This document shows positions 1 to 8,116 of a DNA stretch of 64,000 bases, piece by piece (positions within the stretch are counted from its first letter, which is position 1; each line of letters starts with the position of its first letter). The translations under genes and the position numbers were made by a program. The notes beneath the pieces are model-generated. The model had not been told where the DNA came from. It worked only from the letters and a program-made list of their open reading frames with translations, and did no database searches. The DNA is from JAIPEL01 sp050115795 (lineage in GTDB: Bacteria > Desulfobacterota > Desulfobacteria > Desulfobacterales > CAFBRK01), in contig JASFPT010000001.1 of assembly GCA_050115795.1 (NCBI GenBank), forward strand, positions 15,845-79,844. The letters run 5' to 3'.

Positions 1-2289
1 TTCCAGAATTTCTGAGAGGATTTCGGGCAGCGGAAACCACCTGTATTTTAGGATGCGCGCAAACGTCAGCACCGGGGCGCCGGGGAGTGTACTGCTGTCG
101 CGGATTGCATTTTCCTCGGGAGAATAGGTGCTGGCCAGCATTCTGACCGGCACCTCGGAGACGGCATCGTCCACATCACGCCTGACAAGGTTGGCAAACC
201 GGTCGAAGGCCAGGTCGTCTGGATAGTCTTCAATCCGAAGCGCGTAGAAAAACCGTTGCGCGTTGGAAAGGATGTCGTCGATGGTGGAAAACTGGGGGAG
301 GATCTCCGGATGCCGGGGACTGAACCGGAGCGACCGCTCCCCTTCCATGACGCATCGGCCAAGACCCAGCGCGATCCGTGCAATGCCGTCTTCGGCCCGC
401 ATGCGCGAGACGGGGTAAAAGTTGTGGGACTGGGCCACCCCTGAAAGGTGAGGATAATAGAATTTCCCGAAGGGACGGCCCGCCAGCTCCTGGATGATGA
501 CGGCCATCGACTCTTCGTGCGGAGCATTTCCGATCTTGCGGGTGAATGCCTTGGGGCTCTCGAAATAGGTGGAGGCAAACACCCGCTTGACCGCCTGTTC
601 CAGGTGCGCCAGACGCAGCGCCGAGTCCGGATGGTTGTTGGGAATCATGTACGTGTCATAAAGTCCGGCGTAGGGCTGGAAATGGGCGTCTTCCAGAAGG
701 CTCGAGGAGCGAATCGACAGGGGATAGCGGACCTGCTCCAGGAATGCCGACAAATCCTGGATCAGCCACCTGGGCATTCGCCCGGCCAGGAAAGCGTCCA
801 GCACCTGGTCATCGTGATAGGAGGCTCTGGCAAATCGCTGCAGGTCGTTTTCCGCAACGAAGGATTCGAATCCTTCCGTGCTGAGCACCACGGTCTTGGG
901 AATGCGAATCTTCACGCCCGGATATCGTTCGTAGATTCCCGCATTTTCCTGCAGCAGGGTCGACATAAAGGCGAGTCCCCGGGCCTTCCCCCCCAGCGAG
1001 CCCTTGCCGATCTTGACAAAATCCATCACGTCCGAATCGAAGATTTCCCGGCGATACACGGTGACGACGCCCCGCTGTCGCCACCGTCGAAGGGCGTTGA
1101 TGTTGGAAATGAGAAATTCGCGCAGCTCATCGGCGGTTTCGAATTCACTGGCCTGCACTTCCCGAAACCACGAGGCCAGGACGATCTCGCTTCTGCCCAT
1201 GATCCAGTTGGAGAAATGGTTCCGCTCGGCGTGGTACCAGAGGGATTCGTCCGGCACCGATGGAAGCTTTTTTTCCAATTCCCGGAGACTGGTGGCGCGA
1301 TCGACCTCGGTGCCGTCCGGCATCCGAAAGACAAAATCGCCGAAGCCCAGATGGGTAAGGAAAAAGTCATGCAGTTCGCTGAGCAGGTTGGGCGAATTCT
1401 TGTCGAGGAAGGCAGCCGGAACCGCATCTGCCAGCGCGCGGTTTTTCGGATCGGAGCTGAGCATGAGCAGCGGCAGGTCCGGGACTTCCTCCCGAATCCT
1501 TGACAGAAGCCGAAAGCCGGCCTTTTCGTCCATCTTTCCTTCCCTTGGATACCGGGCGTCGGACAGCACCCCGAAGGCAAATTCCCGGTAATGTTCGTAC
1601 AGTTCGGTCGCCTCCTCGAAGCTGCTGGCCAGCAGAATCTTCGGCCGGGCCCTCATTTTCAGCAGGCGGTGTTCCTCGTTGAGCCCCTCTCCTAAAACCG
1701 CCTGGGTCTGGCGCACGATCTCCTTGTAGATCAGCGGCAGGAAAGACGAGTAGTAAACCGGGGTGTCCTCCACCAGGATCAACACCCGCACCCGGGCCCG
1801 GCGGGTGTCGGATTCGATGTTGAGCCGATCCTCCACGTTCTTGACCAGGGCCAGGAGCAGGTCCGAGTTGCCCGACCAGATGTAGACCTTGTCGATCCCT
1901 TCGACCTTTACCTTGTCCGGCGCGATGTACTGGCTGCCGTGGGCCAGAAGAATCACCGGCATCTTCGGCCGGATTTTTTTGATTTCCGCGCCCAGGGAAA
2001 ACGCGGTCATATCCTCCAGGTGCGGCATGGTGATCACCATGTCGTATTCGCGTTCCCGGAGGATCTCCAGGGCGGTCACCGCCGAGGCGGTGCGGGTGAT
2101 GCGGGGGGGCTGGCTCAGATTCAGTCCGCTGTATTCGTTGATGATCCGGGAGGCCAGGCTCCCGTCCTGTTCGATGATAAAGGCATCGTAGGGACTGGCC
2201 ACCAGGAGGATCTCCCGGACCTTGACCGCCATCAGTTCATGAAAGATTTTGAAATTCGGGTAGAATTCGGAAGTTTTCGAAGGTTCCAT
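1..2289 (-). CDS. PEP/pyruvate-binding (PPDK N-terminal) protein with two receiver-like domains, partial
   Basis: Reading in from the ATG at 2289, 763 codons run open to the window edge, so the C-terminus is missing. About residues 15-115 and 150-310 look like degenerate response-regulator receiver folds. From about residue 420 comes a pyruvate phosphate dikinase/PEP synthase ATP-grasp domain: a glycine-rich GKGSLGGKARGLAF motif and, near 525, SIRSSSLLEDA, the analogue of the RSSxxxED phosphate-binding motif. The family transfers phosphate between ATP and PEP/pyruvate or a protein partner. I cannot see whether the His-carrying swivel and PEP domains follow, so substrate and direction are unknown. 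The start is set by homology; the upstream bases carry only a weak GGA and then three GGTTCAA heptads. It is divergent from the KaiC-like regulator. Confidence 0.8.
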   Translation of the reverse strand, partial: MEPSKTSEFYPNFKIFHELMAVKVREILLVASPYDAFIIEQDGSLASRIINEYSGLNLSQPPRITRTASAVTALEILREREYDMVITMPHLEDMTAFSLGAEIKKIRPKMPVILLAHGSQYIAPDKVKVEGIDKVYIWSGNSDLLLALVKNVEDRLNIESDTRRARVRVLILVEDTPVYYSSFLPLIYKEIVRQTQAVLGEGLNEEHRLLKMRARPKILLASSFEEATELYEHYREFAFGVLSDARYPREGKMDEKAGFRLLSRIREEVPDLPLLMLSSDPKNRALADAVPAAFLDKNSPNLLSELHDFFLTHLGFGDFVFRMPDGTEVDRATSLRELEKKLPSVPDESLWYHAERNHFSNWIMGRSEIVLASWFREVQASEFETADELREFLISNINALRRWRQRGVVTVYRREIFDSDVMDFVKIGKGSLGGKARGLAFMSTLLQENAGIYERYPGVKIRIPKTVVLSTEGFESFVAENDLQRFARASYHDDQVLDAFLAGRMPRWLIQDLSAFLEQVRYPLSIRSSSLLEDAHFQPYAGLYDTYMIPNNHPDSALRLAHLEQAVKRVFASTYFESPKAFTRKIGNAPHEESMAVIIQELAGRPFGKFYYPHLSGVAQSHNFYPVSRMRAEDGIARIALGLGRCVMEGERSLRFSPRHPEILPQFSTIDDILSNAQRFFYALRIEDYPDDLAFDRFANLVRRDVDDAVSEVPVRMLASTYSPEENAIRDSSTLPGAPVLTFARILKYRWFPLPEILSEILE

Positions 2290-2300
2290 GGCGGATTCCA

Positions 2301-2321
2301 GGTTCAAGGTTCAAGGTTCAA
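2301..2321. repeat. Tandem heptad GGTTCAA x3
   Basis: Three perfect head-to-tail copies of GGTTCAA end 11 bases upstream of the ATG of the PEP/pyruvate-binding gene, where its ribosome-binding site should lie. Similar 7-8 base tandem repeats occur at 8685, 30601 and 34258. Confidence 0.9.
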
Positions 2322-2332
2322 AATTCAGCATT

Positions 2333-2415
2333 GAACACTCCCTGCAGCAGGCTGCAGGAAATCTGCTACCGCAAGGTGTTCGGTCTGTTTTCGATTCGCT
2401 CGCTGATGCGGTTCA
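2333..2415 (+). repeat. Dispersed intergenic repeat, copy A
   Basis: Shares with copy B (6011-6106) a GAACAC-CCC-CAGCA start, a 24-base block (from 2365) with four mismatches, and an exact TTCGATTCGCTCGC (2390-2403). Copy C near 32230 keeps the GCAGGAAAT and TTTTCGAT-CGC-CGC parts with the middle missing. All three lie in front of plus-strand genes. Confidence 0.6.
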
Positions 2416-2591
2416 AGATTGAATGTGTTTCTTAGCATAGGAGGAGGTGTAGCGCCAAACCGGCCGCCGGATCAAGCGCCCGGATCGGGCGTGACTTGCA
2501 GTTCTTTGCGATCTTCGATAACTTCTCAGAGCGGTTTCGCACCCGCCGGCCTTGCTCTGAATTTCGAAACTGGAATTTTGGTTTTCTATCC

Positions 2592-3893
2592 ATGGACATC
2601 GAACGAATCCGAGTCAGTACGGGCGTCAGCCAGTTGGACCGCATTCTGGAAGGGCTTTTTATCGGCGACAATGTGGTCTGGTATGACGATGCGGGCAGTC
2701 TGGCGAAGGTCTTCTGCCATCATTTCATCGAAGCCAGCCAGAGCCGGGAGTGCCCCCTGATCTATGTCAGCTTCGACCGGTCCCCCCGAAATCTGCTGGA
2801 AAAGCTCGGCCCGCTGGCCGATTCCCCCCGCCTGACCGTGCTGGACTGCTTTACCTGCGGCAAAGGCGCTTCGTCGGAGGTCTTTCTGCGGTTCTACGAT
2901 GCACCTGAAAAGACATGGCCTTGCCGTGTCATCCGGGTGGAAAACCCCATAAACATTCAAGAGGTTATGGATGCCTTTTACGGGGTCCACGGAAAAATGA
3001 AAGGCGAGGTGCATTTCGTGTTCGAAAGCCTGACCGGCATGCAGGCCCTGTGGGGCGGCGAGGAGCAGATCATCGATTTTTACGCCCACTCATGTCCACG
3101 GCTGTACGAGCTTCGCACCGTCGCCTACTGGATCATTGAAAAACAGGCGCACTCCCAGAAACTGCGGGCGAAAATCAACCAGATCGCCCAGGTGGCCATC
3201 GAGCTTTCGGTCAATCGGGGGAAAACGGCCCTGACCGTTATCAAGGCCGAAGGGCGCAACCCGCAGAACCTCAACCGTGCCTACAGCTACTGGAACCGCG
3301 ACCTGCAGATCACCTTCGAAGACCAGCAACGCGGCCAGGGGCGGTTTGAATTCGGGGGGCGGCTCAAGGAGCTGCGCACCAAACAGGGCCTCTCCCAGAC
3401 CGACCTGGCCAAGTACATCGGTGTCACCCCCAGCACGATCTCCCAGGTGGAAAGCAATTTGATCTATCCCTCCCTTCCGGCGCTGTTCAAAATGGCCGAG
3501 GTCCTTTCGGTGGAGGTGGGTGCTTTTTTCCGGGATTCGGGGGCCAATGACCCGCGGCCGGTGTTTCCGGCTTCCGAGGCGGTGACGGTCAAGTTCCCGG
3601 ACCTGCCAAAAGGATCGCTGAGCGGAAAGCTTCTGATCGCGCCCGACCTGGAGCCGAAGGCCGAACCGTACCTGATCGAAATCCCGCCGAAGAAGACCCT
3701 TCCTGCCCACTTTTTCATTCACAAGGGCGAGGAGATCGGATACGTCCTGTCCGGACGCCTGCAGATGAAGTTGAAAAAATCGATCCGGCAGATCCGTTCA
3801 GGGGATTTGGTCTACCTGACCACGGAGATCCCCTCCCAGTGGAAGAACCCGGGTCCGGGCATCGCCCGCCTTCTGTGGCTCAAAATGAAATAG
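2592..3893 (+). CDS. KaiC/RAD55-like domain, XRE HTH and cupin regulator
   Basis: A 433-residue protein in three parts. Residues 5-235 resemble a KaiC/RAD55 ATPase (opening VSTGVSQLDRILEGLFIGDN), but the P-loop position reads DDAGSLAKVF and lacks the GxxGxGKT lysine, so ATP binding is doubtful. Residues 253-312 are an XRE helix-turn-helix (GLSQTDLAKYIGVTPSTISQ). Residues 346-433 form a cupin with a His-containing first motif (PAHFFIHKGEEIGYVLSGRL). HTH plus cupin suggests a transcription factor that senses a small ligand; the RecA-like part may be a scaffold. I chose the ATG at 2592 because the KaiC homology starts directly after it; an upstream ATG at 2496 would add 32 unconserved residues. 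It converges on the glutamate synthase homologue through a shared terminator. Confidence 0.85.
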   Translation: MDIERIRVSTGVSQLDRILEGLFIGDNVVWYDDAGSLAKVFCHHFIEASQSRECPLIYVSFDRSPRNLLEKLGPLADSPRLTVLDCFTCGKGASSEVFLRFYDAPEKTWPCRVIRVENPINIQEVMDAFYGVHGKMKGEVHFVFESLTGMQALWGGEEQIIDFYAHSCPRLYELRTVAYWIIEKQAHSQKLRAKINQIAQVAIELSVNRGKTALTVIKAEGRNPQNLNRAYSYWNRDLQITFEDQQRGQGRFEFGGRLKELRTKQGLSQTDLAKYIGVTPSTISQVESNLIYPSLPALFKMAEVLSVEVGAFFRDSGANDPRPVFPASEAVTVKFPDLPKGSLSGKLLIAPDLEPKAEPYLIEIPPKKTLPAHFFIHKGEEIGYVLSGRLQMKLKKSIRQIRSGDLVYLTTEIPSQWKNPGPGIARLLWLKMK

Positions 3894-4017
3894 CGCCCCT
3901 CACGGGACGCTCATTTATGAATGGCGGCTTCGCCGCCGGAAAAGGGCAAATTGGATCCAGGCGGAGCGGTCTTTGTGAACCCCTGCGCCACCCCCTGCGG
4001 TCCAGGTTGCTTCAAGG

Positions 4018-4057
4018 AAAAGAGGCGGCTCCGTGACACCCCGGAGCCGCCTCTTTT
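4018..4057. terminator. Bidirectional rho-independent terminator
   Basis: A perfect 12-bp GC-rich stem (4022-4033 with 4042-4053, 8-base loop) extends through four A-U pairs on its base. It is followed by T5 on the plus strand and by TTTT on the minus strand. It sits between the convergent ends of the KaiC-like regulator and the FMN glutamate synthase homologue and should serve both. Confidence 0.92.
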
Positions 4058-4102
4058 TGTTTGTCCCGCTTTTTCTTATTCCCGGAAAATTGCAGAGCAA
4101 TT

Positions 4103-5755
4103 TTACGAGTTGAGGATCTTTTTGGCGCTTTCGTCGTTGGCGTCGGCCATGTGAGGGATGCCGGTCTCCCGGGCGGTCTCCCGGTTTCCGGAAAAGATGT
4201 CGCCGCGCGACAGCTGTCGGATGGAGAACTTCCGGGCCCCGGCCAGAAGCTGCTGCAGCCCGCAGTGCAGCTTGTCGGCCATGGTCCAGAAAGCGATCGC
4301 ACCGTAGGGGATGTCTTTCATCTCGTCTTTTCCGACCTTCTTTTCCACGTCGAAATATCCGGAGAAAATTTCCCGGGCCGAATTGCCCACGGCCTTGACC
4401 GTCTTGGGAAGCTCGGGCCAGTGTCCGTTGACATCCCCCCGCCGCTCGGGATGGAGTGCCCCTTCGATATTGGCGCCGACAAAGCCGGGGATCATGATCG
4501 CCCGGCCCATGCAGATCATTTTTGTGAAAGGGGCCCCCAAGGCCAATCCCTTGAAGATGCTGTCCTCCAGCGCAAAGCCGCCGGCAAAGGACATATCGAC
4601 CACCTTCTGCCCCTTGGCCGCCAGGATGCTGGCATACTCGTAAGCCTTGGAATGCAGGGTGATCGAAGGAACGCCCCAGCTTTGCATCATGTTCCAGGGG
4701 CTCATGCCCGTGCCCCCCCCGGAGCCGTCGATGGTCAGCAGATCGAGCTTGGCGTCGGTGGCGAACTTGATCGCCATGGCAAGCTCTTCCATGCCGTAGG
4801 AGCCGGTCTTTAGGGAGATTCGCGAAAAGCCCAGACTGCGCAGGTAGCTGACCGTATTCATGAAATCTTCGCGCACCTTGGCCACGGTGTCCAGGTTGGT
4901 TGCCCCGAGCCGGCTGTGCCGCGCAAAGGAACGAACCGCGCCGGATTCAAAGGCTTCCTGGACTTCGGGCAGGGAGGGGTCCGGGTCGACCACGTAGCCG
5001 CGTTCGCGCAGGAAGGCGGCATAGTCGAGACTGGTCACCTGGATCTCTCCACCGATGTCCTTGGCCCCCTGGCCCCACTTGAGTTCGATGATCACCTTGT
5101 CGCCGTATTTGTCGGCCACGAATTCGGCCACCCCGTTTCGGGTATCCTCCACGTTCAGTTGCACGAATATGCCGCCGTGACCGTCGAAGTAGCGCAGATA
5201 CCCTTCGATGCGCCGCTCCAGCTCGGGGGCCTTCCTGATGCGCCCTTTGCGCTCCGGGCCGGCGCCGATTTCCGAATTGCGGTCGACGCCGACCACGTTT
5301 TCGCCGATCACAACCGGAATTCCCACGAGGGCTCCGCCGATGGCAAACGAATCCCAGTATTTTTGAGCCACGAATGTCGACCCAAGCGCACCGGTCATCA
5401 GCGGCAGCCGGGACTTGGTTTTCACCTCGTTGCCGAATTCGGTTTCGATCGTGACGTTCGGAAAGATGCAGTCGTCCGGGTCGTTGGTCATGCCCTCCCG
5501 CAGGCCGTGGGCGCCGTAGGCGTATCCCTGGATCCGGAGAGAATTGTAGGAAACCCCCACGTGTGTCGTGTTGCTGGCCCCGGCCGTGACGATGCCATAG
5601 CTGCGGGGGTAGAGCAGCTCGCGTCCGACCAGGCTCGAAAACCAGGTTTCGCATTTTCCCTGGCAGTCGGCTCGGCACAGGGTGCAGAGGCTCGATTCGG
5701 TCGGATTGCCCCGGTTCGTGGTACCGAGAGCGTCGTTGCTTTTGGAAAACCGCAT
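4103..5755 (-). CDS. FMN-binding glutamate synthase family protein
   Basis: A 550-residue homologue of the FMN/synthase domain of glutamate synthase large subunit (archaeal-type GltB), without the N-terminal glutamine amidotransferase. The beta/alpha-barrel is clear: SLKTGSYGMEELAMAIKF, then TIDGSGGGTGMSPWNMM and MGRAIMIPGF. Near the N-terminus C24, C27, C31 and C35 form a CX2CX3CX3C cluster that could ligate iron-sulfur. The likely reaction is amidotransfer or oxidoreduction on glutamate/2-oxoglutarate with a separate electron donor; no gltD or amidotransferase gene is adjacent, so the exact substrate is uncertain. The ATG at 5755 follows a strong AAGGAGG; the open frame continues to 5980 but that part is leader. 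Confidence 0.85.
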   Translation of the reverse strand: MRFSKSNDALGTTNRGNPTESSLCTLCRADCQGKCETWFSSLVGRELLYPRSYGIVTAGASNTTHVGVSYNSLRIQGYAYGAHGLREGMTNDPDDCIFPNVTIETEFGNEVKTKSRLPLMTGALGSTFVAQKYWDSFAIGGALVGIPVVIGENVVGVDRNSEIGAGPERKGRIRKAPELERRIEGYLRYFDGHGGIFVQLNVEDTRNGVAEFVADKYGDKVIIELKWGQGAKDIGGEIQVTSLDYAAFLRERGYVVDPDPSLPEVQEAFESGAVRSFARHSRLGATNLDTVAKVREDFMNTVSYLRSLGFSRISLKTGSYGMEELAMAIKFATDAKLDLLTIDGSGGGTGMSPWNMMQSWGVPSITLHSKAYEYASILAAKGQKVVDMSFAGGFALEDSIFKGLALGAPFTKMICMGRAIMIPGFVGANIEGALHPERRGDVNGHWPELPKTVKAVGNSAREIFSGYFDVEKKVGKDEMKDIPYGAIAFWTMADKLHCGLQQLLAGARKFSIRQLSRGDIFSGNRETARETGIPHMADANDESAKKILNS

Positions 5756-5857
5756 GGTCTCCTCCTTGTTGTTTCCTGTTGGCGATACCCCGTCCGGTCC
5801 CCCGCCGCCGCAGGTCGAGGTAAAATCGGGCGGAACCTGAAAGCAGAAAAGCGCCCT

Positions 5858-5923
5858 GCCCCGATGGGGGCCAAGACGCCTTTGTCTTTTGCCGCGTGAA
5901 ACTGCCGCACGTCGTTGTGCGGC
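5858..5923 (-). promoter_or_regulatory. Structured 5' leader of the glutamate synthase homologue
   Basis: Between the putative promoter and the start codon are two hairpins: a perfect 7-bp stem, GCCGCAC with GTGCGGC around a 6-base loop (5904-5923), and a 5-bp GCCCC/GGGGC stem (5858-5872) followed on the transcribed strand by a short T-rich run. They could attenuate transcription, but the U-tract is poor. Confidence 0.35.
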
Positions 5924-5951
5924 GTTCAATAATACTTCTAAAATTTCATAT

Positions 5952-5980
5952 TTCTTAGTATTACTAATATGCCTTGTCAA
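5952..5980 (-). promoter_or_regulatory. Putative sigma-70 promoter with overlapping operator palindrome
   Basis: On the minus strand a perfect TTGACA (5980-5975) is followed after 17 bases by TAAGAA (5957-5952), a weak -10. The 13-base palindrome TTAGTATTACTAA (5955-5967) overlaps the spacer and -10, the usual place for a repressor site. A leader of about 190 bases would result. Confidence 0.5.
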
Positions 5981-6010
5981 TGGATTTTATGGCCTCTTTT
6001 CCGCTTTGTT

Positions 6011-6106
6011 GAACACCCCCTTCAGCAAGCGGCAGTCCCGCCGAGGCCTGATGCAACCGCAGGGTATTCGGACTGTATGGTTCGATTCGCTCGCCGCTTC
6101 TGCCAT
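6011..6106 (+). repeat. Dispersed intergenic repeat, copy B
   Basis: Matches copy A at 2333 over the GCAACCGCAGGGTATTCGG block (from 6053) and exactly at TTCGATTCGCTCGC (6081-6094). Its right side also shares AAATGCGCTCGCCGG with the region right of copy C near 32355. Confidence 0.6.
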
Positions 6107-6244
6107 CGACGGGTCTGCAAGTCGACGACCCGCGCCGCCTGGGCAAAACGATGCGCTTGGGCAAATGCGCTCGCCGGCGCGGTTCACATGTCCGTTCATC
6201 CCGGCAAAACGCGGGCCGAGCCTCGCCCCCGGCTCCAATGCCTC

Positions 6245-6272
6245 TTGACCCTGCGGGGAAAATGCATAAAAT
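6245..6272 (+). promoter_or_regulatory. Putative sigma-70 promoter of the PAS gene
   Basis: TTGACC (6245-6250), a 16-base spacer and TAAAAT (6267-6272) match consensus well. The predicted start near 6280 gives a leader of about 57 bases to the ATG at 6337. Confidence 0.6.
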
Positions 6273-6336
6273 CCAGCTACTGGAGGGGTTGTTTCATGCT
6301 CGGCTGCGTTGAACCGACCACGCGAAAGGAATTCTC

Positions 6337-6771
6337 ATGACAGATACCCGGGATATTTTCGACATTTTCGAGCATGACGAGAGCTTCAAGACCATCATGA
6401 AGCGGCTGCTGGAAAGCTCCATGGAGTTTTCATTCAACTCGATCGTGATTTCGGAGGCGGGTCCGGGTTACCCGATCGTCTATGTCAATCCGGCTTTCTG
6501 CCAGTTGACCGGCTACGGACCCCACGAAGTGATCGGCAAGTCACCGCGGATGTTACAGGGCCCGCAGACCGACGTGGAGGTGATCCGGCGCCTCGAAGAG
6601 AACCTTGCCGCGGGACGCCTGTTTCACGGCCAGGCGATCAACTACCGAAAGGACGGATCGGAGTTCATGATGGAATGGAAAATCGCTCCCATCCGAGACG
6701 ACCGTGGCGAAATCTCCCACTACATCGCCATTCAGCGGGACGTATCGGCGCGAGAACCCACCGCAATTTAG
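6337..6771 (+). CDS. Single PAS-domain protein, LOV-like without the photoactive cysteine
   Basis: A 144-residue protein that is almost entirely one PAS domain. It follows the LOV subclass: YVNPAFCQLTGYGPHEVIGK, PRMLQGPQTD, NYRKDGSEFMMEWKIAPI and IAIQRDVS. The LOV adduct motif GRNCRFLQG reads GKSPRMLQG here, so the flavin-binding cysteine is absent and classic blue-light chemistry is not expected. It may still bind flavin and sense redox, or act as a docking module. There is no output domain, so it must signal through a partner. The start is supported by an AAAGGA seven bases before the ATG and its own promoter. Confidence 0.85.
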   Translation: MTDTRDIFDIFEHDESFKTIMKRLLESSMEFSFNSIVISEAGPGYPIVYVNPAFCQLTGYGPHEVIGKSPRMLQGPQTDVEVIRRLEENLAAGRLFHGQAINYRKDGSEFMMEWKIAPIRDDRGEISHYIAIQRDVSAREPTAI

Positions 6772-6949
6772 ATCCCCTGAGCCATTTCGACACGACAATC
6801 GTGCTCGCTGAGATCCGTTGTCTCCTTCGGGTCCCTGCGCTTCCCAATAGCAGGTTGCACTCGGCGCCTTCCTGGTCTAATCTGAATTCAGCAGTGGTTC
6901 CATCGCAGGTCGGGGGCGTGTTCAAGCCACCTAAACGCAAGGAGGAGCC

Positions 6950-7498
6950 ATGGGAAGTCGAAGCTACGACCCGGCGGAGATCCGGCAAGCGGGGGGGGAA
7001 TCCATATCCGCGCCGGATCCGGAATATTCCTTTTTCCTGGGACCAACTTCCGAATCCAACCAGGTCTATGCCTTTGCGCACAAGCTCGATGCGCTGCTGT
7101 TCATCCGGGGCTTTTACGGAGACCACCTCGGCGAAGCCGAATCCCAGGCTGTTGAGTCGCAGATCGACCAGATCTGCAAAGAACTCAGCGACGGCAACAC
7201 GGCCCCCCTGGCTGAATTGATCGGAGACTCTGAATCCCTGGAGATCTATGCCGACGGATACTGGGACGATTTTGTCCTGGCGTCTCAACCGTTCTGGGAG
7301 GATTGGATCGAAGAGGCGGATGAACCGCTCCTTCAGCCGACGCTCCTGGACGAGGACGATGACGAGGAAGAAAATCCGGACAAGATTGTGGATGAAGCAG
7401 AGGACCGGGTCGGCTCGTTTCTGTTTCTGGAGCCCCCGGAGGATGTTTTCAACGTCGAATTCGTGGATGCCTTGATGCGAATCATTCCGGTGGCGTGA
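6950..7498 (+). CDS. Acidic protein of unknown function
   Basis: A 182-residue, strongly acidic protein that I do not recognise. It has no signal peptide or membrane segment. The middle region (about 35-110) is rich in aromatic and acidic residues, followed by a DEDDDEEE run near 140 and a hydrophobic C-terminal stretch. A strong AAGGAGG eight bases before the ATG supports the start. Its last 17 bases overlap the end of the convergent HD-hydrolase gene. Confidence 0.7.
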   Translation: MGSRSYDPAEIRQAGGESISAPDPEYSFFLGPTSESNQVYAFAHKLDALLFIRGFYGDHLGEAESQAVESQIDQICKELSDGNTAPLAELIGDSESLEIYADGYWDDFVLASQPFWEDWIEEADEPLLQPTLLDEDDDEEENPDKIVDEAEDRVGSFLFLEPPEDVFNVEFVDALMRIIPVA

Positions 7499-8066
7499 CC
7501 GTCTGTCCGGCAGCGGCCCCGTATCCGGCGCGGGGCGGATACGCGGCGATCCTCCGCGACAGCCGCCGGGCGAGGAAGGGGTTTGCCTTTCCCAGCGCCC
7601 GGTGGATCAGCACAGCTTCTTTCCGGTATTCGGCTACCTGCCGGGAGGTCCAGATAGGCGGCGGGGCGGCCAGGTTGGTGAGCCGGTCGGCCATTTTCAC
7701 CAGCCAGATCTCCCACGGCTGCTTTCGGATACGTTCCAGGTTTTCCGCCAACCGTTCTCTTCGATCTTCAATCCGCACGTTTTTCGTCAGCGCCTGAACA
7801 CCGTCTGCGACGGGCTTTCCAAACCGCGTTTCGATCTCTTCCACCTTCCGGTCGCTATCTTCCAGGACATCATGCAGAAGGGCCGTCTGCAGCGCAAGAT
7901 CCCCATCCCACCCCGGCTCGATCGAGAGCAGCGCAATAATCTCCATGGCCACCAAGGTGGGATGAACGATGTAGGGTCTTTCAATTCCTGGAAGTGTCTG
8001 ACCGCGGTGCGCTTCGGCGGCAAACCGGTAGGCACGGATGTATTTCTCGCGGGACCAGGGGCTCAT
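7482..8066 (-). CDS. HD-domain (p)ppGpp hydrolase-like protein
   Basis: A 194-residue protein made only of the hydrolase domain of RelA/SpoT: HRGQTLPG, YIVHPTLVAMEI, the metal-binding HD in ALLHDVLEDSD and a FGKPVADGVQALTK segment. There is no synthetase, TGS or ACT domain. The family (small alarmone hydrolase, Mesh1-like) removes the 3'-pyrophosphate of ppGpp with Mn2+; some members act on other nucleotides. The 3' end overlaps the convergent acidic-protein gene by 17 bases. The XRE-cupin gene lies about 50 bases upstream in the same direction, so co-transcription is possible. Confidence 0.82.
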   Translation of the reverse strand: MSPWSREKYIRAYRFAAEAHRGQTLPGIERPYIVHPTLVAMEIIALLSIEPGWDGDLALQTALLHDVLEDSDRKVEEIETRFGKPVADGVQALTKNVRIEDRRERLAENLERIRKQPWEIWLVKMADRLTNLAAPPPIWTSRQVAEYRKEAVLIHRALGKANPFLARRLSRRIAAYPPRAGYGAAAGQTVTPPE

Positions 8067-8116
8067 GCGGTCTCCTCAGCATGCCCGCGCGAAGAGGCGC
8101 AGACCGTCCTTCCAGG

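Larger units (their letters stand above)
2290..2591. other. Divergent intergenic region
   Basis: About 300 bases separate two divergent genes. It holds three GGTTCAA heptads next to the left gene's start and copy A of a dispersed repeat. I could not pick a convincing sigma-70 promoter for either gene. Confidence 0.6.
5981..6336. other. Intergenic region before the PAS gene
   Basis: Holds copy B of the dispersed repeat (6011-6106) and the PAS-gene promoter (6245-6272). No coding sequence is convincing here. Confidence 0.6.

Noticed and set aside
448..1503. 351-codon plus-strand frame
   Set aside because: Lies opposite the PEP/pyruvate-binding gene, whose protein motifs are clear; the frame has no family motif and is a GC-rich shadow.
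6079..6104. GGTTCGATTC resembling a tRNA T-loop
   Set aside because: The flanking bases do not form a T-stem, and the same string recurs in the dispersed repeat; no cloverleaf.
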